Positions 22,099 to 32,260 of a stretch of 64,000 nt of DNA are shown piece after piece. Under the pieces are notes generated by a model. The model was not told where the DNA came from, ran no database searches, and saw only the letters and a list, made by a program, of their open reading frames with translations. Positions within the stretch are counted from its first letter, which is position 1. Each line of letters opens with the position of its first letter. The position numbers were made by a program, and so were the translations under genes. This stretch comes from Ixodes scapularis (lineage: Eukaryota; Arthropoda; Arachnida; Ixodida; Ixodidae). Location of the stretch: NCBI RefSeq assembly GCF_016920785.2, contig NW_024609836.1:66133596-66197595 (forward strand), in the 5' to 3' direction.

Positions 22099-23519
22099 CA
22101 AAATAATTTGTAATGGTTACACCAACCATGTCAAAATAATTTTCTTTGTTTCTGATTGATTGTTTCTAAACAGTACTAGTCTTCTCTTAATGTTATTGTT
22201 TTAGTTATTTAATTTCAAAGATGCCTGCTCCAATAGTGCGCGTGAATGCGACCGTCTACCTTTATGTGATCTAAGATTTCTTGCGCGCCCAGATTCTTTT
22301 TCTGATGAAAAATAAACATGTTTATTTACTTTGGACATTAGGCAATGACATATAAAAATATCAATTGACTTGCAAATGTTGACCAGCCATCCTTCGGCCA
22401 ATCTTACCAAAATCACCCTTAAATTGCCCGAAACTGCACCAAAATACCTCCATAACTTTTTTTTTTTTTTTTACAATTTTTTTTTATATAATAAGTTTTT
22501 GCTGCGACATGTTTTACTTTAAATTTCGTAGCTCCAAATTATTATTATTTATTTATTTATTTATTTATTTTGTTTCTACGTTGCCTTAAAATGTGGACTT
22601 TTGTGCTCCTAAGCTGCTCCAAAATGTACATGTTCTGCTCCTGAACTGCTCCAAAAAATTTGTACAGAATTTGTTTTAACTGTCTTACCCAGTCATGGGA
22701 GGTACCTATACTCTCTTTTACTTTAAAGGCACACTGACAACCTCCCCCCCCCCCCCCCCCCCCCATTTTTTTTTTTTTTTTACAATTTTTTGTTAGGCGT
22801 TTGAATACTATTTAATTAATATTGTGCTACAGAGTCACATATTTTTATTAATAAAGCCAAAAAACGCAACTGCTCGCATTACATGGAGAAGTCGAGAGGA
22901 GAAAGTGAGTGGCGGAAGTCACGTGGCTGCACCTGACCGTGCAATTTTTTTTCTTTCTTCCACGCCCAGCAGACGAAATGCATTACGGGATTTGTTTGCC
23001 GTGCGATTCCTTTGCAGTTGTGTTTGATCCGCTCGCTGTTCTGTACTTCAAGATGAGTTGTTTTGTACATTTAAGTGTTGGCAATTAGTAGTGAGTGCCC
23101 GTGGTGTAGCTTCCGCTGGTGGATTCTGTCACCTTTTGCTACAGCAATTATTGATTATGTGCAGGTGCCTGGACCTCGAGACCGGTGACCTTGGAGATGT
23201 CAACAAGGCTACAGGGTGATTTGTTCACCGCAGGGCTATGCAATTTAGTGGCATGGAACTAGTGTCTCACCTCGGAGATCTCCATGGCGAGTGAACAGTG
23301 TAAGGCTGGTGGGGCAAGAAGTTTATTGGAAGGTTTTCTCATGCCATGGGGATGAACATTCATGACAGGTTCATCTCCCAAACCAGCTACGCAATAGACG
23401 CAAGCCTGCTAAGTCACTGGGACATGGATGCATTACAGTCATTAGTGTGTGGCACAGAGGACTTCTAGGGACAAGGCAGGAGACGAACATGCAATATTTA
23501 TATTCTGCCCATATTCAGT
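22099..23519. other. Intergenic, low-complexity tracts
   Basis: Contains (ATTT)n at about 22540-22570 and a 21-base C run at 22744-22764 directly followed by a T-rich run. No gene is supported; the glycine-rich ORF here is a product of the C run. Confidence 0.45.
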
Positions 23520-24560
23520 GAACAACCCCCCCCCCCCCTCCCCCCGAGGTCACGTGACTCCCCCGGAGCATATTAAAGAATGAGGGGAGGAGGAGGGGTC
23601 TGCCCTCCCCTCAGTACCCTCCTCCTCCTCAAGAGCTGCGCTCCGATTTGGCGTTACAGGGAGTTGTAAATGGCTTTCACTTTTTAAAGCGCAGCTCTTA
23701 GGCGCCCGTTCCCGGCTCGAGCGGCGTCGGCGTAACCGCGAGTAACCCTCGTGAGGGTTACGAGGGTTACTCTCACGAGGGTTGCCTTCACGAGGGCTAC
23801 GAGGGTTACTAACCTTCGTAACCCTCACGAGGGTTACTAACCTTTGTAACCCTCACGAGGGTTAGTTACCCTCAAAAGGGTAACTAACCCTCGTGAGGGT
23901 CATGATAGTTACTCTCACAAGGGTCACGAGAGTTGCCCTCAGAAGGGTTCCTAGGGTTACCTCGCGAGGGTCACGATGGTTATCCAGGTCACGTGACCCC
24001 CCCGGGGTCACGTGACCCCGGGGGTATCGGCAGGTCACGTGACCCCCCCCCCCGCCCCGGGGTCACGTGACCTGCCGATACCCCGTTGATGTCATCGCCA
24101 CTGATGACGTCATCAGTGACTTTACTGATGACGTCACCGGCATCCCCATTGTCATCATCAGCGATGACGTCATCAGTGACGTCACTGATGACACCATCGC
24201 TGATGATGACGATGCGGATGCCGGTGACCTCATCAGTAACGTCACTGATGACGTCATCAGTGGCGATGACGTCAACGGGGGGTCACGTAACCTCGGGGGG
24301 GGTATCCGCAGGTCACGTGACCCCGGGGGGCTACGTGACCTGGATAACCATCGTGAACCTTGTGAGGGCAACTCTCGTGACCCTCGTGAGGGTAACAAAG
24401 GTAACTCATGAAGGTAATAGTGAAGGTCACTGATGACGTCATCAGCATTGTCGCGTGACCTCCCCCGACGTCATGTGACACCCCAAGGTCACGTGACCCC
24501 CCGCCACCCGAGGTCACTTGACCCCCCCCCCCCTTCCCCCCAGTACCCTTCCTTCCTCCT
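23520..24560. repeat. Palindrome array of E-box and CRE motifs centred on 24,180
   Basis: Bases 24081-24180 and 24181-24280 are reverse complements with 7 mismatches in 100 and no spacer. Seven copies of GTCACGTGAC occur (23549, 23988, 24007, 24034, 24062, 24312, 24488) and seven of TGACGTCA (24105, 24129, 24165, 24177, 24249, 24267, 24434). The central TGACGTCA sits exactly on the symmetry axis. Outside lie reiterated AACCCTCGTGAGGGTTA-type palindromes. The array is bracketed by two copies of a small foldback in direct orientation. ORFs in it (rich in D, V, T, S or the reverse) are repeat artefacts. Confidence 0.9.
23631..23700. repeat. Small foldback, left bracket of the palindrome array
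   Basis: AAGAGCTGCGCT at the start pairs with AGCGCAGCTCTT at the end. The core GGCGTTACAGGGAGTTGTAA is shared with the copy at 24565-24644. Confidence 0.7.
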
Positions 24561-24564
24561 CCTC

Positions 24565-24644
24565 AAGAGCTGCGCTCTAATTCGGCGTTACAGGGAGTTG
24601 TAAACAGCTTTAATTTTTCTTGTAAAATTAAAAAGCGTAGTTCT
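24565..24644. repeat. Small foldback, right bracket of the palindrome array
   Basis: Same unit and same orientation as 23631-23700, including the preceding CTCCTCCTC. The right half is more diverged (AGCGTAGTTCTC). Confidence 0.7.
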
Positions 24645-25930
24645 CTTTGTACAAAAAATAAGGCCAAGAAACTTGCCAGGGTCTACGGCGGGCAGCGACC
24701 CAGACGACCAAGTCCACTAGCGGGTTGTGCTTGGCATTCGTATTGATAGATGGCGTCTGGAGCAGCGTTCGAAAGTGCAGCCGACCAGTGAAAGAAAGCA
24801 GATGACACGTAGACAATATCCGTTGACAGCAAAAGCACCGTCGTTATGCAGACGCATTTTTTTTCCTTTTACTTTAAGTTTTGCTTTTATTATCGGCATT
24901 AATTTTTTAACCGAAGGTACATTTAAAAAAGGTTTTTAATTTTAATAAACCATGGTGGTCGCGAGCCGTCGCTATGAGGAGGTAGCGCCATCTGTCAACA
25001 CGAACACCAAACACCCCCTACTGGACCCCTGTCGTCTGTGCCACTGCCTGCCGTAGACCCTAGCAAATTTCTTGGCTATGCTTTGTAATTTTCCAAGAAA
25101 AAACTGACCTGTGGAATACACCTTTGACGAAAAGTTTAGATTGCTACGTGCAGGCGTCGATTTTTACAGTCCATTTTAGATCGAGCCTGGCGACTTGGAT
25201 TACCCTATATTTGTAAGAGGTTCATAAAATTGTTCACTGCAAACACATATCAGCAATCTTAATAATTAGTGAGTCATGTTTTATTTTCACTTCATTTGGG
25301 TATGTTTACGATAAATATTGAGCGAATAAAGTACAATTAAAAAATTGGGTTTGTAGAACAAGTAATAAATAATGGACGCCAGCAATTAACTCCGTAACTG
25401 TGACGTCATGAGTCCAAACAAACCATTGCTAGGGTTGATGTTGCGGACAAATACATGTGGCTAGGTTTTGCTACGGAAACCCGACTGTTCAAAAATCAGG
25501 AGTAGGATTTAAACTTCTAGAATTCACAGATACAGAAAGCTTGAATGTCTTATATGTTTAGACAGAAGTGTGCCAATAATTGCTTGTTTCTGAAATATTT
25601 ACAACTGCAACTTCCAGTCCTCAAGATGCCTGCAGCGGACTACGAACACAAGAAGTATGCCGTCTGCCACAAGCTGGCACCATCGTTGGAATCGTGTGAA
25701 TAAAGACTATATTCTGAAGTTGTATTTGTTTGAAATATAATGACCTTCAGACACTTATAAGAATTCATAGTGGGGTGCAATGCAAAATATAGTTCATTGA
25801 AAGTCCAGTCGTCGATCGAGGTGATTGTCTGCTAAAAGGTTGCATTGCACCTGTGAGAAAAGCACTTTAGGCGATCGGTTGAGATCCCAAATTTTTTTTG
25901 CGGACTCGCCCTATGTGAGAGTGCTTCATA
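24645..25930. other. Intergenic; possible terminal exon fragment near 25.6 kb
   Basis: Mostly AT-rich. At about 25615 an acceptor-like CTGCAACTTCCAG precedes a short frame (MPAADYEHKKYAVCHKLAPS then LESCE) ending at GTGAATAAAG, which contains AATAAA. This could be a last exon on the plus strand but is too short to support. Confidence 0.2.
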
Positions 25931-25931
25931 C

Positions 25932-26007
25932 CTGGTTGTAACCATCGCGTGAAGAGAGGTTCTTGCAATTTCTTCAGATTCCCGCAAGACCCCAAAGCGT
26001 GAGAGAA
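25932..26007 (-). other. Exon-like segment, minus strand (76 nt)
   Basis: Bounded by the acceptor TTGTTTTTTTTATCCAG and the donor CAACCAG followed by GTATGAAG. Two frames are open: FSHALGSCGNLKKLQEPLFT then RWLQP (phase 0 in, phase 1 out), and LSRFGVLRESEEIARTSLHA then MVTTR. The first is phase-compatible with the upstream exon-like segment at 27096-27168. No family was recognised. Confidence 0.35.
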
Positions 26008-26227
26008 CTGGATAAAAAAAACAAGGTGAGTACATGTAGCACTGGCGGTTAGTTGCCTTGATGTAAAAAAAGGGCCAAACAACCAAGAGCACGTAAAACC
26101 CATATTCTGTTCGGTCATATTGTTTGAAAATCTGGCGGTATATTTATATCTTATTACTATAATATTGATAAAGTAGTTGCATGCAAGTAGTAGTGAGAGT
26201 AAAATCCAGATCAAACTTTTGGTAGTC

Positions 26228-26398
26228 TTAAAGGCCCGTTCACACTCTTGCGGCCCCAAGAGAGACCAGACCGGTTTTTAAGCCTCTTGCGATCTCTTGG
26301 GACCAGCTCCGCTGTAGCGCATCCGATCCTAAGAGATCGCAAGAGGCTCAAAAGCCGGTCTAGCCTTACTCGGCCACAAGACTGTGAATGGCGCTTAA
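26228..26398. mobile_element. TTAA-flanked foldback MITE, copy 1
   Basis: The left arm TTAAAGGCCCGTTCACACTC then TTGCGGCC mirrors GGCCACAAGACTGTGAATGG then CGCTTAA. The inner arms AAGCCTCTTGCGATCTCTTG and AAGAGATCGCAAGAGGCT also pair. It abuts copy 2, sharing its TTAA. Confidence 0.7.
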
Positions 26399-26915
26399 GG
26401 CCCGTTCACTCTTGCAACCGAGTACGACTGAGAAAGACGAGACTTGTTAAAGCCTCTCAAAATTTCTTGGGACGAGAGAACACGCTGGCGCCATCTATGC
26501 AGTGACCCTGGAACTGCATTTAACAAGAGCGAAGGTTTTGCAGTATTTCCGAGGTCAAATGTGCGTAATACCTGCGGTGCCGTCCACAGCTGCGGTGGCG
26601 CTGTGGACGGCACTGCGCGTGCGCAGACGCTTGAAGTCGCGCGAATTCAGTTTCTGCGCACGTGCAGTGCCCACACCTGGTGTGGGCAAATGCGGGCTTG
26701 TTTGTAAACAGCGTGTCGGTCTATCAGAAAGGCTTGTTTATAACGTTGACAAAACTTTTCGAGCCAAGAAAGAAAGGATAATGCGCGACAAATAGAAAAT
26801 ATGCCGGACTGTCAAGTTTACACTGCTACCCAATAGATGGCGCGAGTGTGTCCTCTCGTGAGAGGTTTCAAGAAACCCAGTTTTAAGAGGTCGCAAAAGT
26901 GAGAATGCGCCTTAA
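26395..26915. mobile_element. TTAA-flanked foldback MITE, copy 2 (longer)
   Basis: Starts TTAAGGCCCGTTCACTCTTG, ends GCAAAAGTGAGAATGCGCCT then TAA. Inner arms GCGCCATCTATG and ATAGATGGCGCG mirror each other, as do CCTCTCAAAATTTCTTGGGA and its counterpart. Same family as copy 1 with a larger interior; a GGTGTGGGCA / TGCCCACACC hairpin lies inside at about 26.67 kb. Confidence 0.65.
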
Positions 26916-27095
26916 TATTTTTATGGTAAAACGGCGTTCAGAAGTATGCCTGTGTCCATACGCTATCCGGTTATTTTGTTTATTCATCTTTAATGATTTC
27001 TTTTCATTGCGCTCTTCATATGTTCTCCTGTTTGGACTAGCTTTTTAATTTAGTATTTAGTACAAGCCTCAATAATAATAATAAAAACGACTTAC

Positions 27096-27168
27096 CTCGA
27101 AGGCGTAAGATTTGTTTCTCACGGTGGCCTGCATTACGCCGGTAATGCACCTCGGGTCGTCGTCGTAA
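27096..27168 (-). other. Exon-like segment, minus strand (73 nt)
   Basis: The acceptor is CATGCAAATCAG and the donor is a very good GAG followed by GTAAGTCG. The open frame reads YDDDPRCITGVMQATVRNKS then YAFE, entering in phase 2 and leaving in phase 0. It could join the 25932-26007 segment in frame. The sequence looks like a secreted-protein fragment; a tick lipocalin is conceivable, but I cannot show it. Confidence 0.38.
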
Positions 27169-27904
27169 CTGATTTGCATGAGGTAGGTGATTTTACGGCA
27201 TTTTCGCCCCTCCGAACAAAGCTATATTCTTCACAAGGAAAAAAAAAAGGCACATTGCGGAGGTTTTTACGGTCATGATGATGCACTTGTTTTTGTTACT
27301 GGTTTACAGAAGCAATTCAATAAAGACGCCCGCTGCAACAGAGTTAGGGCAGCAAATGTATTGTGTCGTCTGCTATCAAAGCAAAGCGGAGTGTCGTACT
27401 TTAGAAATGGTTTTCCTCGTTGCAATATCGACACAGAGACGACAAGAACATCATAATTAGATATCAAGAAGTTAGATTGCTTACAAAAAATTATTGACTT
27501 ACTTGTAAGCAAAAATCTAGCCTCATGTGGAGCCTCCATGCATTAGCCCATAGCAACGCCCTTAGCAACGATTTGTTTGAAGAGTATTTGTTTGAACCCA
27601 GACGACATGTTGTGACAGTTTCCCCGCAGACGCTGGAGGCCTTTCAAACGAAACAAAAAAAAAAAAAAAAAAACTGTCGTTTTCACAGACTTTTAGCTCG
27701 CTGAGGTGTCGTCCAACGTGGAGCTGTTGCACTGGAGCTTTCTGATCGCCTTGGAAATTGATTAAAAGTATTGCTACGTCTCACGCGTCAATCAGGTTGA
27801 AAACACGGTAGGCACCGGGAATAACGTGTCGGAACGCTTAAACGTCTGTCTCCCGTCGTACCTAAGTAACTGAAAAAGAACAGTGATCATGTTCAACTCG
27901 TCTG

Positions 27905-29161
27905 CGTCCTAATAGGCGCCCAACTCGTGGCGAACTCCTCAACTGGTTGACAGACTTTCTATGTGAGCGAACTCAGCGCGTTGTGTTCCGTGGTTCAGTG
28001 TCTGATACAGTTGGGGTCTTGTCCGGTGTTCCTCAGGGCAGTGTGCTTGGACCCACACTTTTCAACGTCTACATCAATGACATTGTTACATCCCTGTACT
28101 GCAAGCCCCTGCTTTATGCAGATGATGTCACTCTTCTGCACCCGATCTCTAGCCTTGCTCACCAACAGCAGCTCCAACATGACCTTGATGCAGTGTCTGT
28201 TTGGTCCTCTGAGAACAGGCTCCCTCTAAATGTTGCCAAGTGCTCGGCTATGGTGATATCCTGCGCCCGGCAACCCCTGGCCCCTCCTAGTCTTTGCCTT
28301 GATGGTGTTGCCCTCAGGTGGACATCAAGCGCAAAGCTGTTGGGTGTCACCCTGGACGCCCAGCTACGTTTCTCCGCTCACGTTGGAGAGGTACTTTCGA
28401 GGGCGCGTCGGCAGCTCGGATTTTGTCTCCGTGTAACCAAGGGGGCTGGACCCGAGACCTTAAGACATCTCTTCACTGCACTTGTGCTTCCTCAACTTGA
28501 GTATTGCTGCCCCATATGGAGCCCCCACCAGGAACACCTTGTAGCGGCGCTGGAGAGCGTCCAGCGTCGGGCCGCCTACGCCACCTTGGTTAGGCGGCGC
28601 GACACACGCATAGCACGTTACCGGGAAATGCGAACGGCCGATTTACTGCAAGCTGTTGGGTGGAACCCACTTGCCTTACGGCGAGAGGTGGCCTCCCTAC
28701 GACTGCTGACCAACCTTTTGATTCTGAACTCAAGCCAGTCTGGCGTTGTGATCCCTTTAAGGAAAAATCGGACCGGTTCATTGCAGCCTATCTTAGCCAG
28801 AACTGAGAGGCATCGCCAGTCTTTTGTTGTGAGGACTGTGACGCACTGGCGATCATTGCCACCTAGCTTCACCCTGTGCCCACCCACGGCACGAAGTGAA
28901 GGACTTCTGCCATAGAGTAACTAGCCATCTCCGTCATTCGCTCACATAGCCTTTGTGCAAGTATCTAATTGTTGTTGTCTTGGTTTTTTTTTTTAACTTG
29001 TATTTGTCAAAAGTATTTTGTTGCTTTTGCTTTCCCCTCTCCCCCCCCCCCCCCCCCCCTTTAGTTTGGGTGTTGGCAGACCAACTGGTATGGGCCTTCG
29101 GCCTTTCTGCTGTACTCCCGACTCTCCTGAGCCAAATAAATGAAATGAAATGAAATGAAAC
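27905..29161 (+). mobile_element. 5'-truncated non-LTR retrotransposon (LINE)
   Basis: The element contains only the second half of the reverse transcriptase, the C-terminal region, a 3' UTR with a 19-base C run at 29041-29059, and a tail of AATAAATGAAATGAAATGAA ending at 29161. Truncation at the 5' end and a short tandem 3' tail are typical of LINE insertions. Jockey/CR1-like by motif; the clade is not certain. Confidence 0.85.
27917..28915 (+). pseudogene. LINE reverse transcriptase, C-terminal part
   Basis: The open frame includes GELLNWLTDFL upstream of the first listed start, GVLSGVPQGSVLGPTLFNVY, and the catalytic YADD at 28115-28126. It continues through the thumb and C-terminal region to about 28915. 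The usual terminal block (KDFCHRVTSHLRHSLT) lies just after the stop in another frame, so one base was lost or gained near 28895. The enzyme would copy element RNA at a nicked target. Endonuclease and N-terminal palm are absent, so this copy cannot move by itself. Confidence 0.85.
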
Positions 29162-29391
29162 TCGGTCAGAGTCTCAGCGCACCTCCCGCACTTGGTAGCT
29201 ACGACCAACGTGATAAGCGAAGCACTTTCACGTAGCCGTATCGAGGTAACAGAGATCTTCGCTATCTTCAGTTTCAATTGAACGTTTCGAATAACCATGT
29301 TCCTAGCACACGACGCAGATGCTATCTCGAGCTCCGAGGCCTGTACGCGCGGAATGCCCAACCATTCGGCTTCTTGAGACTGTAGTTCCAT
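29161..29391 (-). other. Open coding-like segment interrupted by the LINE tail
   Basis: On the minus strand an ATG at 29391 (GTGGTATGG) opens MELQSQEAEWLGIPRVQASE, LEIASASCARNMVIRNVQLK and so on for 77 codons, up to the junction with the LINE tail. The region is GC-richer than average. It could be a first exon into which the LINE inserted, or a chance ORF. No family was recognised. Confidence 0.22.
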
Positions 29392-30900
29392 ACCACGGTG
29401 TAGATGTTATTTTACAACGCCTACACACATGTAGATGTTACATGCTCACTGCATTCGCGGTACACGGATCTACTTACCCATCTCTGAGGGCTGTAGGTGC
29501 GACGACGAAGATAACAGCGGGGAAAGGCGTCATCAAAACTTAGAACGCAAGGAAAAAATCGACGGAGAACCGTTACAACATGGCGCCGGAATGTTTGTAA
29601 ACATACTCTCGTTACCGTGCCACCGTGCTCTGGTTCCCCGGTTTCGAAACAAAATTGCGTTTAGCATATTTAAAATTATTTTCGCAACGTAGATAGCTTG
29701 ATCAATTGAGTATATATATTCCCATTTTTTCTTTAAGTTAAATTGAGAGCTTAATGACTTCGCAATGAAGCACACTCTTATACTCTCGCAGATCAGCATA
29801 GGTTTGCTTCACCGAAAGACACCGCTGTATTGCAGGGAAAGGTGCTCGCTGGCATTGGCACAGGTGAAAATGTCCTGTTCAAATTCCCCTTCCGACAATA
29901 CAGTACATATGCACTGTTAAGATATTGGTTGTTGGGGGTGGCTTGTCTGTGGCCAGGAAGGCACACAGAGTCAGTTAAAAATGATTATTATGGAATAAAA
30001 ATACTGGAAAGCAGCCTCAGACACAAGGATGAAGTAAAGGCACTAACACAACAAAACAATGGATGACCTTCAAGTGTAGTTTATTTTATGAAAAGGAAGC
30101 ATTTTAGTCTTATTACATTAACACATACAGCCATGCCAACCAGGCAGCTGGCAATCAGAGGGAGAGCCTTACAATGAGGCAGTGCTAAACTCCAATTTAT
30201 GAATAAAGATTTTTTTTTTTTTCACTTTGTTTTGTAAGAGAGGTTGTTTTCCATCATGATTAGTTTCGCTCTTACCAACTATCCCAATCTACCACCCTAC
30301 TTAAGCTCATTATGGGGGGCTAGTTACACTTGAAAAATCTGCAATGGCAAGAGGAATGCTAGTGAGTTCATTTCATTGCCAGAAAATTGATGGCGTTGTC
30401 TCACATGGTAAGAACAATGCACGCTCATGAATGGACTGTGTGAGACCATCAAAGTGCAGGCAGTGACTCTACTTGATATTCTGGGGACTGAACACAACTG
30501 CCTCAGGCTACTCTTAGAGAGAACCATAGCGGTGGTCAAGGAACCGGTACAGCAACACAAGCCCAGTTTACCTATGATATGTAGGTCTTCCATTCCCTTT
30601 GTAACAATATACAGGACACCAGATTGTGGGTTTTTACTTGAATTTCAGCATCGAAATACACGTGAAAATATATTCCTGGTCTCACAACATTCAAGGGAAT
30701 AATGTATCTCGTTACATTTTCAACTGGGCTTGCCATGTCATCGTCCCAACTACCGAAATAGTTATCTTCTCCAAATGCTTCATCAGCTTGCACAAGCAGC
30801 TGACACCAGTTGAGAACAAGCTAAAAGATTGTGAGGAGATACTTTGTAAAATGGCAAGACGGCGGCTTCTGTGATACTACAAAGCCAGTTTCCTTTAGAC
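29392..30900. other. Intergenic, no gene seen
   Basis: A CpG-richer stretch to about 29.65 kb includes CATGGCGCCGG but no supported ORF. The remainder is AT-rich with short overlapping ORFs only. Confidence 0.35.
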
Positions 30901-31119
30901 AATATAACATAAGATTATCATATCAACCAAGTATGCCTCCACGGCGTAGCCCTCGAGCTCGGTCGGGGATGCCAAGCTTCTTTGCTTTGCACTGCGCGCT
31001 CGCACAAAGCTCCACCGCTTCACCCGACATGCTTGCATGAAGCTTCACACTTTACACGACAGCACTATGGCAAAGCATCTTAATTTTTGCGGGAGGTGGG
31101 GGGGAGGAGGCTCAATATT

Positions 31120-31252
31120 TTGCAGACCTATTTTCAGACTTCGAAAATATTCAAAATTACCGAATAGTCCTATTCGATTCAAAGTATGAATCGATTACGG
31201 CATTATTCGCTTCAATATTTAAAAGTTATGAATATTTGCACAACCGTTGTCT
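31120..31252 (+). repeat. ATTCGAATATT-rich repeat end (hAT-like family), copy 1
   Basis: TATTCGATTCAAAGTATGAA then TCGATTACGGCATTATTCGC, then AATATTTGCACAACC, matches 33.0-33.11 kb (AATTCAAAGTGCGAGTAGAA, TACGGCGTCATTCGCTTCAA, ATATTTGTACAACCC). The TGCACAACC end resembles hAT termini of the CAGGGTTGTGCA type. Confidence 0.5.
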
Positions 31253-31289
31253 TCAGCATTATTTACAATTTACAAGGAAGCTGCTATCA

Positions 31290-32260
31290 TGTCTACCTTT
31301 CACGGGATCTTCTGAATCTTTTGTTCAAATCGTGATTATAAACTTTTGGACTTCGACCCAACGGAAACTATCCATCTGCACACTCCGCAAGGACAATTCA
31401 CTGAGGCGGTCATTGGCCATCATTGATCGAAGTTTGTGTTATGTCAATCTGGGCCTACAAAGCGATTGTTCACCCCTGCAGTTTGTAAACATAAAAAAAT
31501 AAAAATCTAGAATGGGTACATGAACACCTAGAAATGAGCCTTGAAGCTTTTCTCAGACTACAGTTTTGGAATGTTTCTTACAGAAGCCTTCCTTTTCGGA
31601 AAATAAAAGGAACTGTTCTAGTTCATCGGGGAAATCGCCCGACAGACCAGATTTATCCATTGCCTGGAATCACCACTGTTTCAACGAAAGTGTGCCGCAG
31701 TCGGCAATAAAAAGTAAACTGTAGGCAGACTTTGCTGTAAGCAGTGAAACGAGTTTTAAGTGAATGCGGAAGGTTGTCAATCATGCCAATATTGGTATCA
31801 CAGTGCAAGTTCAGTGAGGCATCTTGAGGGTGAAGGTTGCCATTTGTGCCGATCGGTTTGCTTTCTTATGATTGTTGCTTTGTACGTAGTTCCCGATGTT
31901 TCCTTCGCTGCCTGTTTCATTTCACTGAATCTTTTCCTTAGACCGGATACATAATCACTCAATGATTTCGTCAGGTTTACAGCTTCATTCAATGTGAGCG
32001 TCTGATTATGTAGCGTTCTGATGGCATTGAAGCATTGCAACACTCTATCCCTGAATTAAGCTACGACTGTTGCAGTCATACCCATAGTCTTCAACCATAA
32101 CCCATGTCTCTGCTAGTTCTTCCTAACCTTCAGACCCTCAAGGCAACCCTAATTTCTTGAGCGAACAGAGCTTCATAGCATCCGCTCGGGCTGACCACCA
32201 CGAGTCTTGGAGTCGCATGGGCATGAATACCATATCACTGTTTCAAATCAAGCCTGCAGA
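31290..32260 (-). pseudogene. ZMYM1/hAT-like transposase, C-terminal half, decayed
   Basis: Blocks in order on the minus strand: LQDSWWSARADAMKL (usual form TRWSARADA); RVLQCFNAIRTLHNQTLTLN, LTKSLSDYVSGLRKRF; IIRKQTDRHKWQ; SGLSGDFPDELEQFLLF; and FMFTNCRGEQSL then HKLRSMMANDRLSELSLRSV. The last two correspond to the conserved TNC.GERSFSKLK...LR..M...RLS.LSL.SIE end of hAT-like proteins annotated as zinc finger MYM-type 1 or 52-kDa repressor-like. Frames change several times and stops occur. The N-terminal half is not seen. It is a transposon fossil, not a host gene. Confidence 0.7.

Noticed and set aside
23700..23960. CRISPR-like array of AACCCTCGTGAGGGTTA units
   Set aside because: Spacing is irregular, units are palindromes without unique spacers, and the sequence is eukaryotic.
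24063..24517. ORFs of 81-115 aa rich in Asp, Val, Ser and Thr
   Set aside because: They translate the TGACGTCA/GTGATGAC palindromes and are open on both strands only because the repeat lacks stops.
25615..25705. Possible last exon MPAADYEHKKYAVCHKLAPS on the plus strand
   Set aside because: Only about 26 codons, no upstream exon with matching phase, and no recognisable homology. The acceptor and AATAAA could be chance.
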